64,000 bases of DNA, taken from assembly GCF_018623055.1 (NCBI RefSeq), contig NZ_CP076019.1:248001-312000 (forward strand). The letters are read 5' to 3'. This document shows, piece after piece, positions 17,436 to 26,976 of the stretch. Numbering within the stretch: the first letter of the stretch is position 1; each line of letters begins with the position of its first letter. The notes beneath the pieces are model-generated. The model had not been told where the DNA came from. It saw only the letters and a list, made by a program, of their open reading frames with translations, and did no database searches. The position numbers were made by a program, and so were the translations under genes. Source of the stretch: Halorubrum sp. 2020YC2. Its GTDB lineage: Archaea; Halobacteriota; Halobacteria; Halobacteriales; Haloferacaceae.

Positions 17436-18113
17436 CTACGACGCGTCGCCGCTCTCGACCGCGTACGAGAGGACGACCCCGTCGTCGAACCGCTCCGTCT
17501 CGGTGAGCGTCAGGTCGGGGAACCCCTCGGTGAAGCCGGCGCCGTCCGCCAGCGTGGGCGCGTCGCGGCCGCCGATCACGAGCGAGCCGACATAGACGTG
17601 AAGCTCGTCGACGACGCCGGCCTCGAAACACGAGAAGATCACCTCGCCGCCCCCCTCGACCATCAGGCGGTCGACGCCGCGGTCGGCGAGCTTCCCGAAC
17701 CCCGCGGCGACGTCGACGCGCTCCTCGCCGGCCACGATCACCTCCGCGCCCGCGTCGGCCAGCGACTCCCGCCGGTCCCGCTCGGTCGCGGCCGAGACGA
17801 GGAGGTACGTCGTCGCGGCGTCGTCGAGGATCCGGGCGTCGGTCGGCGTCCGACCCGTTGAGTCGACCACGACGCGAGCGGGGTCACCGGGGCGCCCGTT
17901 CCGCAGGCGCTCGACCCGGCGGTCCTCCTCGTCGAGCGTGAGGTGCGGGTCGTCCGCGAGGACGGTCCCGACCCCGACGAGCACCGCGTCCGCGGCCGCC
18001 CTGACGCGGTCGACCCGGTCGAAGTCCTCCGGGCCGGAGATGCGGAGCTGCTCCCGGCGGCGGGTGGCGAGCTTCCCGTCGACGCTCTGGGCCGCGTTGA
18101 CGACCACGTGCAT
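17436..18113 (-). CDS. arfC: 2,5-diamino-6-ribosylaminopyrimidinone 5'-phosphate reductase
   Basis: 225 residues of the RibD C-terminal/RIB7 fold. It reduces the ribosyl side chain early in archaeal riboflavin (and F420 precursor) synthesis using NADPH. Signature blocks: VVVNAAQSVDGKLATR, DRVRAAADAVLVGVGTVLADDPHLT, ARVVVDSTGRTP, and RLMVEGGGEVIFSCFEAGVVDELHVYV. Archaea use this order (reduction before deamination), so a stand-alone reductase without a deaminase domain is expected. It ends near the promoter of the coiled-coil gene. Confidence 0.9.
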   Translation of the reverse strand: MHVVVNAAQSVDGKLATRRREQLRISGPEDFDRVDRVRAAADAVLVGVGTVLADDPHLTLDEEDRRVERLRNGRPGDPARVVVDSTGRTPTDARILDDAATTYLLVSAATERDRRESLADAGAEVIVAGEERVDVAAGFGKLADRGVDRLMVEGGGEVIFSCFEAGVVDELHVYVGSLVIGGRDAPTLADGAGFTEGFPDLTLTETERFDDGVVLSYAVESGDAS

Positions 18114-18202
18114 ACGTCAGGGTCGTCCCGGGGCGAAATGGTCGTTTCGGTCGTGGAGGTCCCACCCCAACACGTATTCGCCGGAACGACGAACGTGAGG
18201 CC

Positions 18203-18328
18203 ATGAGACGCTCAACGCTGCTCATCGTCCTCGGCGTGTTCCTCTTCGTCCTCCCGATCCCGGGCACGTTCATCCTCGGCGCGCTGGTCGTGCTGGCTGG
18301 CCTCGCCGCCCGTCTCTTCGGGCTCTGA
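18203..18328 (+). CDS. 41-residue transmembrane micro-protein
   Basis: An ATG at 18203 opens a 41-codon frame: a basic start MRRSTLL, then hydrophobic helices IVLGVFLFVLPIPG and FILGALVVLAGLAARLFGL that probably form a hairpin through the PIPG turn. The pattern is typical of small haloarchaeal membrane proteins. It lies between the divergent reductase gene and the VOC gene. Function unknown. Confidence 0.65.
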   Translation: MRRSTLLIVLGVFLFVLPIPGTFILGALVVLAGLAARLFGL

Positions 18329-18367
18329 CCCGACACCGTTTAGCCGGCGCCGGCCGAGCGCCCACCC

Positions 18368-18786
18368 GTGTCCGACCCAACCGCGCACCACGTCGGCGTC
18401 ACCGTGTCCGACCTCGACCGCGCCGTCGACTTCTACGCCGAGACGTTCGGCCTCGACGTCGTCAGCGAGTTCTCCGTCGGCGGCGACGCCTTCGCGGAGG
18501 CGGTCGGCGTCGAGGGCGCGTCGGCCGAGTTCGCCCACCTCGACGCCGGCGACGCGATCGTCGAACTCGTCGCGTACGACCCGGCGGGCGAAGAGACCGC
18601 TGACCCCGAACTGAGCCGATCCGGCGCGACCCACCTCGGTCTCACCGTCGACGACGTGGAGGCCTTTTACGCCGACCTCGCGGCCGACGTGGAGACGCTC
18701 AGCCCCCGCGGACGACCGAGAGCGGGACGACGATCCTGTTCGTTCGGGACCCGGAGGGGAACCTCATCGAAGTGCTCGACGCCTGA
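18368..18786 (+). pseudogene. VOC (glyoxalase-fold) protein gene with a one-base frameshift
   Basis: The first 112 or so codons encode a standard VOC domain: HHVGVTVSDLDRAVDFYAETFGLDVVSEF, then ATHLGLTVDDVEAFYADL. After ETLSP the frame goes wrong, and the missing C-terminus (RTTESGTTILFVRDPEGN, then LIEVLDA and a stop at 18784-18786) is present in another frame. One extra C in the run at 18703-18707 would restore a full-length protein. Either the gene is a recent pseudogene or the run was miscounted in sequencing. As it stands the frame runs on to 18811 with an unrelated basic tail lacking the final metal-ligand region. Confidence 0.8.
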
Positions 18787-18811
18787 GGTCGCGCCGGCTC
18801 GCCCCCGCTGA

Positions 18812-19021
18812 CTACTGTCGACCTACCTCGCGCATCACGAGCAGCGACATCGGAAAGCTCGCGGCCACCAGCCCGTAGACGCCGCCGAGGATCGGTTCGA
18901 CGCCGAACTCGGGGGCGAGCAGGTAGCCGGCGCCGAAGCCGATCGGATCCAACACCAGCGCGGTGAGGATCAGTTGCGCCTGAAACGAGAGCGTCTCGAA
19001 CCAGCGGGGAAGGAGGGCCAT
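18812..19021 (-). CDS. Small two-helix membrane protein
   Basis: 69 residues with two hydrophobic segments (about residues 13-34 and 43-62): FQAQLILTALVLDPIGFGAGYLLAPEF and GGVYGLVAASFPMSLLVMREVG. No known family is recognised. It is transcribed towards the VOC gene and lies just downstream of metG's end. Probable role unknown. Confidence 0.6.
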   Translation of the reverse strand: MALLPRWFETLSFQAQLILTALVLDPIGFGAGYLLAPEFGVEPILGGVYGLVAASFPMSLLVMREVGRQ

Positions 19022-19092
19022 TGCGGTCCCGCGTTCACGCGTCAGTCAAATAAAACCTCGAGGTACCGCTCCGCGACCGACCGCGGGTCGGC

Positions 19093-21207
19093 TCACTTCA
19101 CCTTCGTGCCCGGCCCGGCGTCCTCGTAGGTGGTGAGGAGGTCGGCCTCCTCGCCGGCCGCGAGCACCATGCCGTTCGACTCGACGCCGAACAGCTCCGC
19201 CTTCTCCATGTTCGCGAGGACGATCACCTTCGTGTCGGGGAGGTCGTCGACGTCGTGGAGCTGCTTGAGCCCCGCCACGATCGTCCGGGTCTCGGCGCCG
19301 AGGCCGACGGTGAGCCGCACGAGGTCGTCGGCGCCCTCTATCCCTTCCGCCTCGTCGATCCGGCCGACGCGGATGTCCAGTTCCTGGAACTCGTCGAAGC
19401 TGATGCGGTCGTCGCTGAGGGGTTCGATGTCGGTCATGTCGGTGTCGTCGGCTTCGCCGGCGTCCGTTTCGCCTTCCTCGTCGTCCTCGTCGTCGCGCTC
19501 CGACTCGGCGACGCGCGCTTCGAGCTTCTCGTTCAGCGCCTCGACGCGCTCGTCTTCGATCTGTTCGAACAGCTCGGTCGGCTCGCTCAGGTCGCCGGCG
19601 GGCCCCTCGCGGGCGGCCTCGACGGTGGCGTCGTGAACGGAGCCGGGCTCGCCCAACTGGTCCCAGAGCCGCTCGCTCTTCTCGGGCGCCAGCGGCTCGA
19701 AGAGGACGGCGATCGCCTTCGCGAGCGCGACGCAGTCGTAGATCACCTGTCCGGCCGCTTCAGGCTCCTCGTCGACGAGCTTCCACGGCTCGTTGCGCTG
19801 GATGTACTCGTTGCCGAACCGCGCGAGGTCGGTGACGGCGTCGCCGAGCGCGCGGACGGAGTAGTCGTTGACCGCGGCCGCGACGTCGTCGACCGCCTCG
19901 TCGATCCGCGCCGCCACGTCGTCGCTCGGGGCGTCGGCGTCGGGACCGTCCTCGTAGTTGCGGTGGGCAAAGAGGAGGGAGCGGTAGAGGAAGTTGCCGA
20001 CGGTGCCAACCAGTTCGGTGTTGACCCGCTCCGCAAACTTCTCCCACGAGAAGTCCACGTCCTGCTGGAACCCGCCGTTGGTCGCGAGGTAGTAGCGCAG
20101 CGGGTCGGGGTGGAACCCCTCGTCGAGGTACTCGTCGGCCCAGACCGCGCGGTCGCGGCTCGTGGAAAAGCCCTTGCCGTCGAGGGTGACGAAGCCGGAC
20201 GCCAACACGGCGCGCGGCTCCGCGTGGTCGGTCGCCTCTAACATTGCGGGCCAGAAGATGGTGTGGTGCTGGATGATGTCGCGGCCGATCACGTGGACGA
20301 TCTCGCCGCCCTCGGGGTACTCGTCGCTCGCGCCCTCCTTCCACGCGGTCTCCCAGTCGAACGCGTCGGCGCCGACGCGCTCGGAGTACTGCTTCGTCGA
20401 CGAGATGTACTCGATCGGGGCGTCGACCCAGACGTAGAGGACCAAGTCCTGCTCGCCGTCGTCGCCGGGGTAGTCGATCCCCCAGTCCATGTCGCGGGTG
20501 ATACACCAGTCCTGAAGCCCCTGCTCGATCCACTCGCGGGGCTGGTTCCGGGCGTTCGAGGTCCCCTCCAGCCGGTCGAGGAACTCGGAGAGGTACTCCG
20601 AGAACTCCGAGACCGCGAAGAACTTGTGGGTGCGCTCGTGGTACTCCGCGGGGTTGCCGGTGATCGTCGACTCGGGGTCCTCCACCTCGCCGGGTTCGAG
20701 GTGGCGCTGGCACCCCTCGTCGCACTCGTCGCCGCGGGCGTGGGCGCCGCAGTACGGGCAGGTCCCCTCGACGTAGCGGTCGGGGAGGTACTGGTCGTCG
20801 ACGGGGTCGTACGCGACCATAATCTCCTTCTCGTAGAGGTGGCCGGCCTCGTCGAGGTCGCGGACGAGCCGCTGGGTTATCTCGGTGTTCGTCTCGTCAT
20901 GGGTGTGGCCGTAGTTGTCGAACTCGACGTTGAACTTCGGGAACGTCTCGGCGTACTGCTCGTGCCAGTCGAGCGCGAACTTCTCTGGCGAGACCCCTTC
21001 CTGCTCGGCGTTGACCGCGACGGGGGTGCCGTGCATGTCGGAGCCGGAGACGAAGGCGGTCTCCTGGCCGAGTCGTTCGAGCGCGCGGCTGTACACGTCG
21101 CCGCCGACGTAGGTGCGGAGGTGACCGATGTGGAGGTCGCCGTTGGCGTACGGCAGTCCACAGGTCACCACCGCCGGGCGGTCGGTGGGGAAGTCGTCGT
21201 GGCTCAT
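19093..21207 (-). CDS. metG: Methionyl-tRNA synthetase with C-terminal tRNA-binding domain
   Basis: 704 residues. It charges tRNA-Met. The class I motifs are LPYANGDLHIGHLRTY (HIGH) near residue 18 and GKGFSTSRDRAVW (archaeal form of KMSKS). The zinc knuckle CPYCGAHARGDECDEGC sits in the connective domain, followed by the anticodon-binding helices. After an acidic linker (about residues 570-600) comes an EMAP/Trbp111-like OB fold, SFDEFQELDIRVGRIDEAEG to LANMEKAELFGVESNGMVLA, which raises tRNA affinity and mediates dimer formation. The domain is fused here, whereas some archaea encode it separately. Confidence 0.97.
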   Translation of the reverse strand: MSHDDFPTDRPAVVTCGLPYANGDLHIGHLRTYVGGDVYSRALERLGQETAFVSGSDMHGTPVAVNAEQEGVSPEKFALDWHEQYAETFPKFNVEFDNYGHTHDETNTEITQRLVRDLDEAGHLYEKEIMVAYDPVDDQYLPDRYVEGTCPYCGAHARGDECDEGCQRHLEPGEVEDPESTITGNPAEYHERTHKFFAVSEFSEYLSEFLDRLEGTSNARNQPREWIEQGLQDWCITRDMDWGIDYPGDDGEQDLVLYVWVDAPIEYISSTKQYSERVGADAFDWETAWKEGASDEYPEGGEIVHVIGRDIIQHHTIFWPAMLEATDHAEPRAVLASGFVTLDGKGFSTSRDRAVWADEYLDEGFHPDPLRYYLATNGGFQQDVDFSWEKFAERVNTELVGTVGNFLYRSLLFAHRNYEDGPDADAPSDDVAARIDEAVDDVAAAVNDYSVRALGDAVTDLARFGNEYIQRNEPWKLVDEEPEAAGQVIYDCVALAKAIAVLFEPLAPEKSERLWDQLGEPGSVHDATVEAAREGPAGDLSEPTELFEQIEDERVEALNEKLEARVAESERDDEDDEEGETDAGEADDTDMTDIEPLSDDRISFDEFQELDIRVGRIDEAEGIEGADDLVRLTVGLGAETRTIVAGLKQLHDVDDLPDTKVIVLANMEKAELFGVESNGMVLAAGEEADLLTTYEDAGPGTKVK

Positions 21208-21535
21208 GTGGTGTGTATGTCGTGTGTCGGTCGATCGGGTCTAAAGCCCGCTGGTTCGGGGCCGTCATCGCCGGAGCGAAGACCGCCGGAATCGACGGCC
21301 CGGGCGCTGCGGAGAGGCGACGGGATTCGCCGGAGCGCCGACGCCGGTCGCGTTACCGACCGACTGCGGCGCGACGGGTCCACCCGCCGCTAGAAGGAGC
21401 GCATCCGCATCCCGGACCGCCGAGTATCGGTCACACCCGTCGATTCGGGCGGTCAGGTCTAAAAAGCGTCGCCGGTCGGCGGCCCGCGAGCCGCCCGCGT
21501 CGGCTCACGGCAGCCCGCGGACGGTCCGCGTCGAC
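21208..21535. other. Intergenic region between metG and thiR
   Basis: About 330 bp without a supportable gene. It contains the metG promoter region (CTTTAGA about 35 nt before the start) and GC-rich sequence of no clear structure. I see no RNA gene or repeat. Confidence 0.4.
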
Positions 21536-22444
21536 TCACAGCAGCTCGCGGACGATCCGCGCCGCCTCGGCCGCGGTGGGCGCGAGGACGTAGACGATCG
21601 GCTCGACGCCGACCGCGCCGGTCTGGTACAGCACGAGCGTCTCCTCGCCGGCGGGGAGGTCGGCGGCCGCGACCGCGTCAGCGACGGCCTCGCGCGTCGG
21701 GCGCTCGGCGTCGAACTCGACGGTCGGGTGGGACTCGTTGAGCGCCTCGACCGTCCCTGGGTCGTACCGGAGGTTCACCGCGCCCCGAACGTCCGCGCCC
21801 GCCTCGCGCGCCGCGAGCAGCACCGTCGCGACGTGTTCGCTCACGCCGAACTCCGGCTCGCCGGGCACCATCGCCCGCCCCTTCACGTCGACGAGCCGAC
21901 CCGGGACTGCGGCGACGTCGTCGACGGTGGCGGCGTCGGCGGTACACTCCGCGACGTTCGCGCCGACGTTCGGGATGAGCCCGGCGAACCCAGAGGCGTT
22001 CGTCAGGGTCCGGAGCCCCCGCCGGACCGAGGTGAGGACGCGCTCGCGCTCGCGGAGGCCGCTGTCCGGGTCGTGGACCGAGAACTCCACGTCGGCGTCC
22101 GCGAGCGCCGGCATCGCCTCCTCGTGGAGGTCCGCGAGGAGGTCTCCCTCCTCCAGCTGGCGGATCAGCACCTCTATCTCGATGAGCGCGGCCACCGGCG
22201 TGAGGTCGCCGCTCGCGAGCCCCTCGCCCACGCGCTCGACGAGGTCGCGCACGCGCTCGTCCGCGACGATCGCCTCGCGTCTGGCCACGTCGCCGGCGGC
22301 GTACTTCGAGACCGCCGACTGCGAGATGCCGAGCGCCTCGGCCACCTCGCTCTGGGTGAACCCGCGGTCGCGGAGGTCCTCCGCGAGCATCGAGCGGACG
22401 GTCGGCAGGAACTCGTCGACGACGACCTCCTCGATGAACCTCAT
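21536..22444 (-). CDS. thiR: ThiR-type thiamine regulator (HTH plus ThiN-like domain)
   Basis: 302 residues. The N-terminal HTH ([24 protein letters not shown], about 29-52) is followed by a linker helix and a C-terminal ThiN-like domain ([66 protein letters not shown]). Stand-alone ThiN fused to ThiD makes thiamine phosphate; in the HTH fusion the domain serves as ligand sensor, and archaeal ThiR represses thiamine genes. thi4 lies 5 kb away in this window and is a plausible target. It overlaps dcd by 4 nt (ATGA). Confidence 0.85.
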   Translation of the reverse strand: MRFIEEVVVDEFLPTVRSMLAEDLRDRGFTQSEVAEALGISQSAVSKYAAGDVARREAIVADERVRDLVERVGEGLASGDLTPVAALIEIEVLIRQLEEGDLLADLHEEAMPALADADVEFSVHDPDSGLRERERVLTSVRRGLRTLTNASGFAGLIPNVGANVAECTADAATVDDVAAVPGRLVDVKGRAMVPGEPEFGVSEHVATVLLAAREAGADVRGAVNLRYDPGTVEALNESHPTVEFDAERPTREAVADAVAAADLPAGEETLVLYQTGAVGVEPIVYVLAPTAAEAARIVRELL

Positions 22445-23064
22445 TCGCGATCACCCTCCGCCGCTTTCGCCGCCTCGCCGCCCTCGCCCCCGAACTCGGG
22501 ATCGTTGCCGATCCGCGACGCCTGCGGGCCGTCCTGTCCCTGGTACTTCGAGCCCCGCTCGGCGCCGTACGGGCGGTCGGCGGGCCGCTTCAGCTCCGTG
22601 AAGGTGAGCTGCGAGACGCGCATGCCCGGCGAGAGCGCGACCGGGGCGGTCCCGAGGTTCGAGAGTTCGAGGGTGATCTGCCCCTCGTAGCCGGGGTCAC
22701 ACAGGCCCGCGGTCGCGTGGACGACGATCGCGAGCCGGCCGAGCGAGGAGCGCCCCTCGACGTGCGCGACGAGGTCGTCCGGGATCGCAACGCGCTCGAC
22801 GGTCGTCCCGAGGACGAAGTCGCCGGGGTGGAGGATGAACTCGTCGCCCTCGTCGACGGTCGTCTCGGTGACGTACTCGCTCACCTCGCCCGCGTCGGTC
22901 GGGTGAATACAGGGGATGTTGGTGCGCTGGAACTCTAAGAACCGCTCGCCGAGGCGCAGGTCCACGCTCGCGGGCTGGACCTGCTGGTCGACGTCGTCGA
23001 GCGGCTCGATCGCGAGGTCGCCCTCCGCGAGCCGGTCGAGGATGTCGGCGTCCGACAGGATCAT
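22441..23064 (-). CDS. dcd: dCTP deaminase
   Basis: 207 residues. It deaminates dCTP to dUTP for dTMP synthesis; some archaeal members also hydrolyse dUTP. The trimeric dUTPase-like fold shows [62 protein letters not shown] (with the catalytic Glu region) and [11 protein letters not shown]. The C-terminus is an acidic flexible tail. A TTTTTAAG TATA box about 28 nt before the ATG implies a leaderless dcd-thiR message. Confidence 0.93.
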   Translation of the reverse strand: MILSDADILDRLAEGDLAIEPLDDVDQQVQPASVDLRLGERFLEFQRTNIPCIHPTDAGEVSEYVTETTVDEGDEFILHPGDFVLGTTVERVAIPDDLVAHVEGRSSLGRLAIVVHATAGLCDPGYEGQITLELSNLGTAPVALSPGMRVSQLTFTELKRPADRPYGAERGSKYQGQDGPQASRIGNDPEFGGEGGEAAKAAEGDRE

Positions 23065-23155
23065 ACCGAGACGGGGAGCGCCGGCGGCTTAAAAACTCCC
23101 GAATTCGCGGTCGCGCCCGTTCCGACCGACGGCCGCGGCCGACCGTCCTGAGGAC

Positions 23156-23926
23156 TCAGACCGCCGCCAGCAACAGCGCGATGGCGGCGAAGAACGTCGC
23201 CACGCCGGCCGCGGCCCCGCGACCGAGGTCGTGTTCGGCCTCTAACCCGGCGACGACGACGACCCACTGGATCGCTATCGCTATCGCGGACGCGACCAGC
23301 AGCGGTCCCGTCGCGCCCGTGATCGCGGCGACGAGGTCCGTCGCGAGCGCCTCGAACGACGACCCCGCCGGCGCCGCGTTCGAGAGCGCGTACCAGATCG
23401 CGGCGATCCCGGCCCCGAGTCGGAGCAGTTCCGCGCCGAGCGCCCACCCGGCGATCACGAAGGAGTCACCCACGGAGCCGGAACCGCCCGCGACGCGCGC
23501 CCCGACGTGGAGCGCGAGCGCGAACATGATCCACCAGAGGGGGACGCCCAGCAGGCCGTAGTGTATGTAACCGGTCGCGGCGTCGCGGAGTTCCTCCCCG
23601 GCGTCGACCTCGATCCGTTTCGGCTCGTCGCATTGGTCGGCAAGCACGGAGTCGGAGTCGTCACCGAACGTCTCGCAGGTCGACTCCGGCGGGCGATCGG
23701 GGTTGTCGACGGTGATCTGCTGGTCGACCGTCGCGTCGAAGACGGCCCCGAGCGCGACGATCCCGAGGGCGGTGCCGACCGTGACGACGACGAGCATCGC
23801 GACCGCGACGCTCTCGGCTCGGGGGGAGCCGAAGGCGTCGCGGACGCGGTCGACGAGGCCACCGGGCAGGCTCGCGAGCGCGGCGAGCGGGGAGGGCATG
23901 GTCGGGGCATCTCCGGCGATCGGCAA
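23156..23926 (-). CDS. Yip1-like multi-pass membrane protein
   Basis: Up to 256 residues; a second ATG at 23899 (MPSPLAALASLPGGLVDRV) is a better start. Hydrophobic segments fall at about residues 40-63, 123-145, 155-180, 188-215 and 228-256, with an extracytoplasmic acidic loop containing two cysteines (TCETFGDD, DQCDEPKR). The pattern suits the Yip1/DUF1282 group. Role unknown. Confidence 0.6.
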   Translation of the reverse strand: MPIAGDAPTMPSPLAALASLPGGLVDRVRDAFGSPRAESVAVAMLVVVTVGTALGIVALGAVFDATVDQQITVDNPDRPPESTCETFGDDSDSVLADQCDEPKRIEVDAGEELRDAATGYIHYGLLGVPLWWIMFALALHVGARVAGGSGSVGDSFVIAGWALGAELLRLGAGIAAIWYALSNAAPAGSSFEALATDLVAAITGATGPLLVASAIAIAIQWVVVVAGLEAEHDLGRGAAAGVATFFAAIALLLAAV

Positions 23927-23991
23927 GTGCTTTTCCGCTCGGTGGCGGTGACCGCGGTCCGGGACCGATCCGACGCCTCACGCGGGCCGCG

Positions 23992-24597
23992 TCACTCCCG
24001 GTCGAGTTCGGTCTCCGCGTCGGCGTCGGTCTCCTCGGCCTCGCTCGCGGCGGCCTTCCGCGCGCGGTCGGCCGCGAGTTCGCGGTCGATGTCGTCCTCG
24101 ACGTACCCCATCGACTCGACGGTGACCACGTTGCCGCCGCCGGGGTCGACCACCATCACCTCCTCGCCCTCGTCGATCTCGCCCTCCATCGACCGGGCGG
24201 AGTAGTGGGGGTTGAACCCGCCGCCGGCGAGCTTCACCTCGCCGCCCGTGGGGGTCACCCGCTCCGTGACGGTCCCGGTCTTCCCTTTCAGGGAGTCGCT
24301 GTCGCTGGTCTGTTGTTGCCCCTTCCCGCCGTAGAGGTCGAACTCGTGGTAGCCGTAGAAGGCGGCGGCGCCGAACGCCAGCGTGAGGAAGGCCATGAGG
24401 GCGACCAGCGCGGCGCCGGCCACGACCGACGAGAGGATGAGCCCGCCGAGGCCGGCGCCGATGAGCGCGATGCCGACGACGATGAAGTTCGCCCCCGGCG
24501 CGAGCGCCTCCGCCATCGAGAGCAGCAGCCCCGCGGTCAGGAGTAGAAGCGGGAGAGTGTCCGGAGAGAGGAGCCCGGACTGTGCGAGCGCGTCCAT
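23992..24597 (-). CDS. NfeD-like membrane protein
   Basis: 201 residues: a lipid-facing N-terminus with three or four transmembrane helices (about 15-95), then a soluble OB-like domain (LKGKTGTVTERVTPTGGEVKLAGGGFNPHYSA to VMVVDPGGGNVVTVESM), then an acidic tail. NfeD proteins usually pair with SPFH/stomatin-type proteins in membrane domains; none is adjacent here. The order short NfeD helices plus OB domain is standard. Confidence 0.8.
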   Translation of the reverse strand: MDALAQSGLLSPDTLPLLLLTAGLLLSMAEALAPGANFIVVGIALIGAGLGGLILSSVVAGAALVALMAFLTLAFGAAAFYGYHEFDLYGGKGQQQTSDSDSLKGKTGTVTERVTPTGGEVKLAGGGFNPHYSARSMEGEIDEGEEVMVVDPGGGNVVTVESMGYVEDDIDRELAADRARKAAASEAEETDADAETELDRE

Positions 24598-24701
24598 GTT
24601 CGGTCCTACGGCCGCGGCCTGATAAGTGGTGCGCGGCCGCGGGGTCCGTCACCCGGTCGACGGTCGCCGGCCCGATTCGCCTCGTCCGGCGTCGCCTCCG
24701 C

Positions 24702-25013
24702 TCAGAGGCCGAGCAGCAGCACGCCAACCGTGAGCGCGACGCCGAGGACGACGAACGCCGCGTGTTCGAGGGTGATATCGCCCGGCTCGATCGGCTCGTC
24801 TGCGGGCGTAGCGGTGTCCTCGGTGACGCCGTCCGGTCCGACGTCGTCGACAGAGAAGCGCCACTCGGACCCGTCGTCCGCGGCCCCGTCGGCGGCGTCG
24901 TTGGCCCGGCTCCTGTCGCCGGAGACCGCGTTGTCGCCGGGGGCCGCGGCCTCGTCGCCGGCGTCGGCGCTCGAACTCCCGTCGCGGACACCGTCGCCGG
25001 ATTCGTCGCTCAT
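24702..25013 (-). CDS. Tail-anchored acidic protein, DUF7312-like
   Basis: 103 residues. About 80 residues are Asp/Ser/Gly-rich and disordered, with a short conserved WRFSVDDVGPDG; the last 20 form one transmembrane helix HAAFVVLGVALTVGVLLLG. The haloarchaeal DUF7312 family has this plan; the name is from memory. Function unknown. Confidence 0.6.
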   Translation of the reverse strand: MSDESGDGVRDGSSSADAGDEAAAPGDNAVSGDRSRANDAADGAADDGSEWRFSVDDVGPDGVTEDTATPADEPIEPGDITLEHAAFVVLGVALTVGVLLLGL

Positions 25014-25115
25014 GGGCGGTCGTACGCGGTTCCGTAATAAATGGCTGGCGGGCGCGGTCTCAGCGTGTCGGACGCAGCCCCGGGCGGCGGACGCGACCCC
25101 GGCCGCGGAGACGGC

Positions 25116-26873
25116 CTACCGCTTCCGGGCGGCGGCGATCACGTCGCCGTCGTACACGACGCCGCGCTCGCCGTCGAGGGTCACCGTGGTCCCGTCCGCG
25201 ACCGACTCCGGCAGGCGGGCGCCGGAGACCATCGGGACGCCGAGTTCGCGGGCGACGACCGCGGGGTAGCCGGTCATCCCCTCGCGGGCGTCGACGATGC
25301 CGGCGATCCGGTCGAGGTCGCCGGAGAACTCCCCGTCGAAGTCGGGGCCGAGCGCGACGACCGACCCGTCCGGCAGCGCGTCGATGTCGCCGTCGTCGGT
25401 GCGGTGGACCGGTGCGGAGACGTGCCCGGCGACGACCGCCTTGCCGGTCACGAGCGTCTCGGCGGCGACGTGGACCTTCAGCGTGTTCGTCGTGTTCGTC
25501 CCCTCGAACTCGGTGAGCATGCCCGAGAGCACCACGAGGGTGTCGCCGGACGCGGCGCCGCCGCGGTCGAGCGCGGCGTCGACCGCGTTGTCGAGGATCC
25601 CCTCCATGTCGTGGGCGTACTCGGTCAACACGGGGCGGACGCCCCACGAGAGGGCGAGCTGGCGGCGGACGCGGTCGTTCGGCGTCGTCGCCACCACGGG
25701 GACGCCCGGGCGGAACATGGCGGTCTTGCGCGCGGTGAAGCCGGACTCGGAGACCGCGACGACGGTCGAGGCGCCGATGTCGCGCGCGAGGTAGCGCGCC
25801 GAGCGCGCCAGCGCCTCCGTGCGCGACCCCTCGTCGGCGGTCGGGACGCGCTGCTCGCGCGTCTCCGCGTACTCGTCGCTGGACTCGACCTGCCGGACGA
25901 TCCGGTCCATCGTCTCGACGACGTTGACCGGGTCCTCACCGATGGCGGTCTCGCCGGAGAGCATCACCGCGTCGGTGCCGTCGAGGACGGCGTTGGCCAC
26001 GTCGGAGGCCTCCGCGCGGGTCGGCCGCCGCGAGGAGACCATCGAGTCGAGCATCTCCGTCGCGGTGATGACGGGGACGCCCTCGTTGACGCAGGTCCGG
26101 ATGATCCGCTTTTGGATCACGGGCACGTCCTCCAGCGGGCACTCGACGCCGAGGTCGCCGCGGGCGACCATCACGCCGTCGGCGGCGTCGACGATCCCTT
26201 CGAGGTTCTCGACCGCGCCGGCGCGCTCTATCTTCGCGACGATCGGGATGTCGTCGCCGCCGCGGGCCTCGAGCTCGTCGGCGATCTCGTACACGTCGTC
26301 GGCGTCGCGGACGAAGGAGGCGGCGACGAAGTCGGCGTTCGTCCGGGCCGCGAGGTCGAGTTCGGCCTCGTCCTCCGGCGTGATCAGGTCGACGTCGATG
26401 GCGACGCCCGGGAGGTTGACGCCTTTCCGGGAGCCGAGCTTCCCGCCGGAGACGACCGTGGCGGCCACGGACCCGTCGTCGACGCGCTCGACGCGGCACT
26501 CGATCCGGCCGTCGTCGAGGAGGATCGTGTCGCCCGGTCCGGCGGCCCCGATCGAGTGGGTGAGACCGACGCGCTCGGGCGTCGCCTCGTCGCCCTCGAC
26601 GAACGTGACCTCCGAGCCGGTCGCGAGTTCGATCGGCTCGTCGATCTCGGCGGTGCGGACCTCCGGCCCCTTCAGGTCGACCATCACCGCGAGCGGGTCG
26701 TCGATCTCCTCGTCGACTTCGCGGGCGCGCTCGATCACGGTCTCCCGGTGGTCGGTCGTTCCGTGGCTGGCGTTGAGTCGGACGACGGACATCCCCGCGT
26801 CCGCGAGGCCGCGGATCGTGTCCCGGCCGTCCGAGGCGGGACCGATCGTACAGACGATCTTGGCGTTTCGCAT
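25116..26873 (-). CDS. pyk: Pyruvate kinase with extra C-terminal domain
   Basis: 585 residues. It makes pyruvate and ATP from PEP and ADP, the last step of glycolysis. Motifs: AKIVCTIGPAS at the N-terminus, MSVVRLNASHG, the catalytic lysine in IPIVAKIERAGAVEN, VMVARGDLGVECPLE, and TATEMLDSM. Beyond the usual regulatory domain lies a C-terminal extension of about 110 residues (AAETLVTGKAVVAGHVSAPV to VYDGDVIAAARKR) resembling the PEP-utilizer mobile domain seen in Bacillus-type enzymes. ppsA, the reverse enzyme, is 24 kb away. Confidence 0.95.
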   Translation of the reverse strand: MRNAKIVCTIGPASDGRDTIRGLADAGMSVVRLNASHGTTDHRETVIERAREVDEEIDDPLAVMVDLKGPEVRTAEIDEPIELATGSEVTFVEGDEATPERVGLTHSIGAAGPGDTILLDDGRIECRVERVDDGSVAATVVSGGKLGSRKGVNLPGVAIDVDLITPEDEAELDLAARTNADFVAASFVRDADDVYEIADELEARGGDDIPIVAKIERAGAVENLEGIVDAADGVMVARGDLGVECPLEDVPVIQKRIIRTCVNEGVPVITATEMLDSMVSSRRPTRAEASDVANAVLDGTDAVMLSGETAIGEDPVNVVETMDRIVRQVESSDEYAETREQRVPTADEGSRTEALARSARYLARDIGASTVVAVSESGFTARKTAMFRPGVPVVATTPNDRVRRQLALSWGVRPVLTEYAHDMEGILDNAVDAALDRGGAASGDTLVVLSGMLTEFEGTNTTNTLKVHVAAETLVTGKAVVAGHVSAPVHRTDDGDIDALPDGSVVALGPDFDGEFSGDLDRIAGIVDAREGMTGYPAVVARELGVPMVSGARLPESVADGTTVTLDGERGVVYDGDVIAAARKR

Positions 26874-26976
26874 GTCGCCGGGTTCGACGCATGGCCGGAA
26901 AAAGGCATCCGGTTGCGTCGCTCCCGAGTAAACGTTCGTGATGGACGGCTGTCTCGCGGCTTCTCGACTTGGATCG

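Noticed and set aside
20100-20250. Missing canonical KMSKS in methionyl-tRNA synthetase
   Set aside because: GKGFSTSR is the normal archaeal variant, so it is not a defect.
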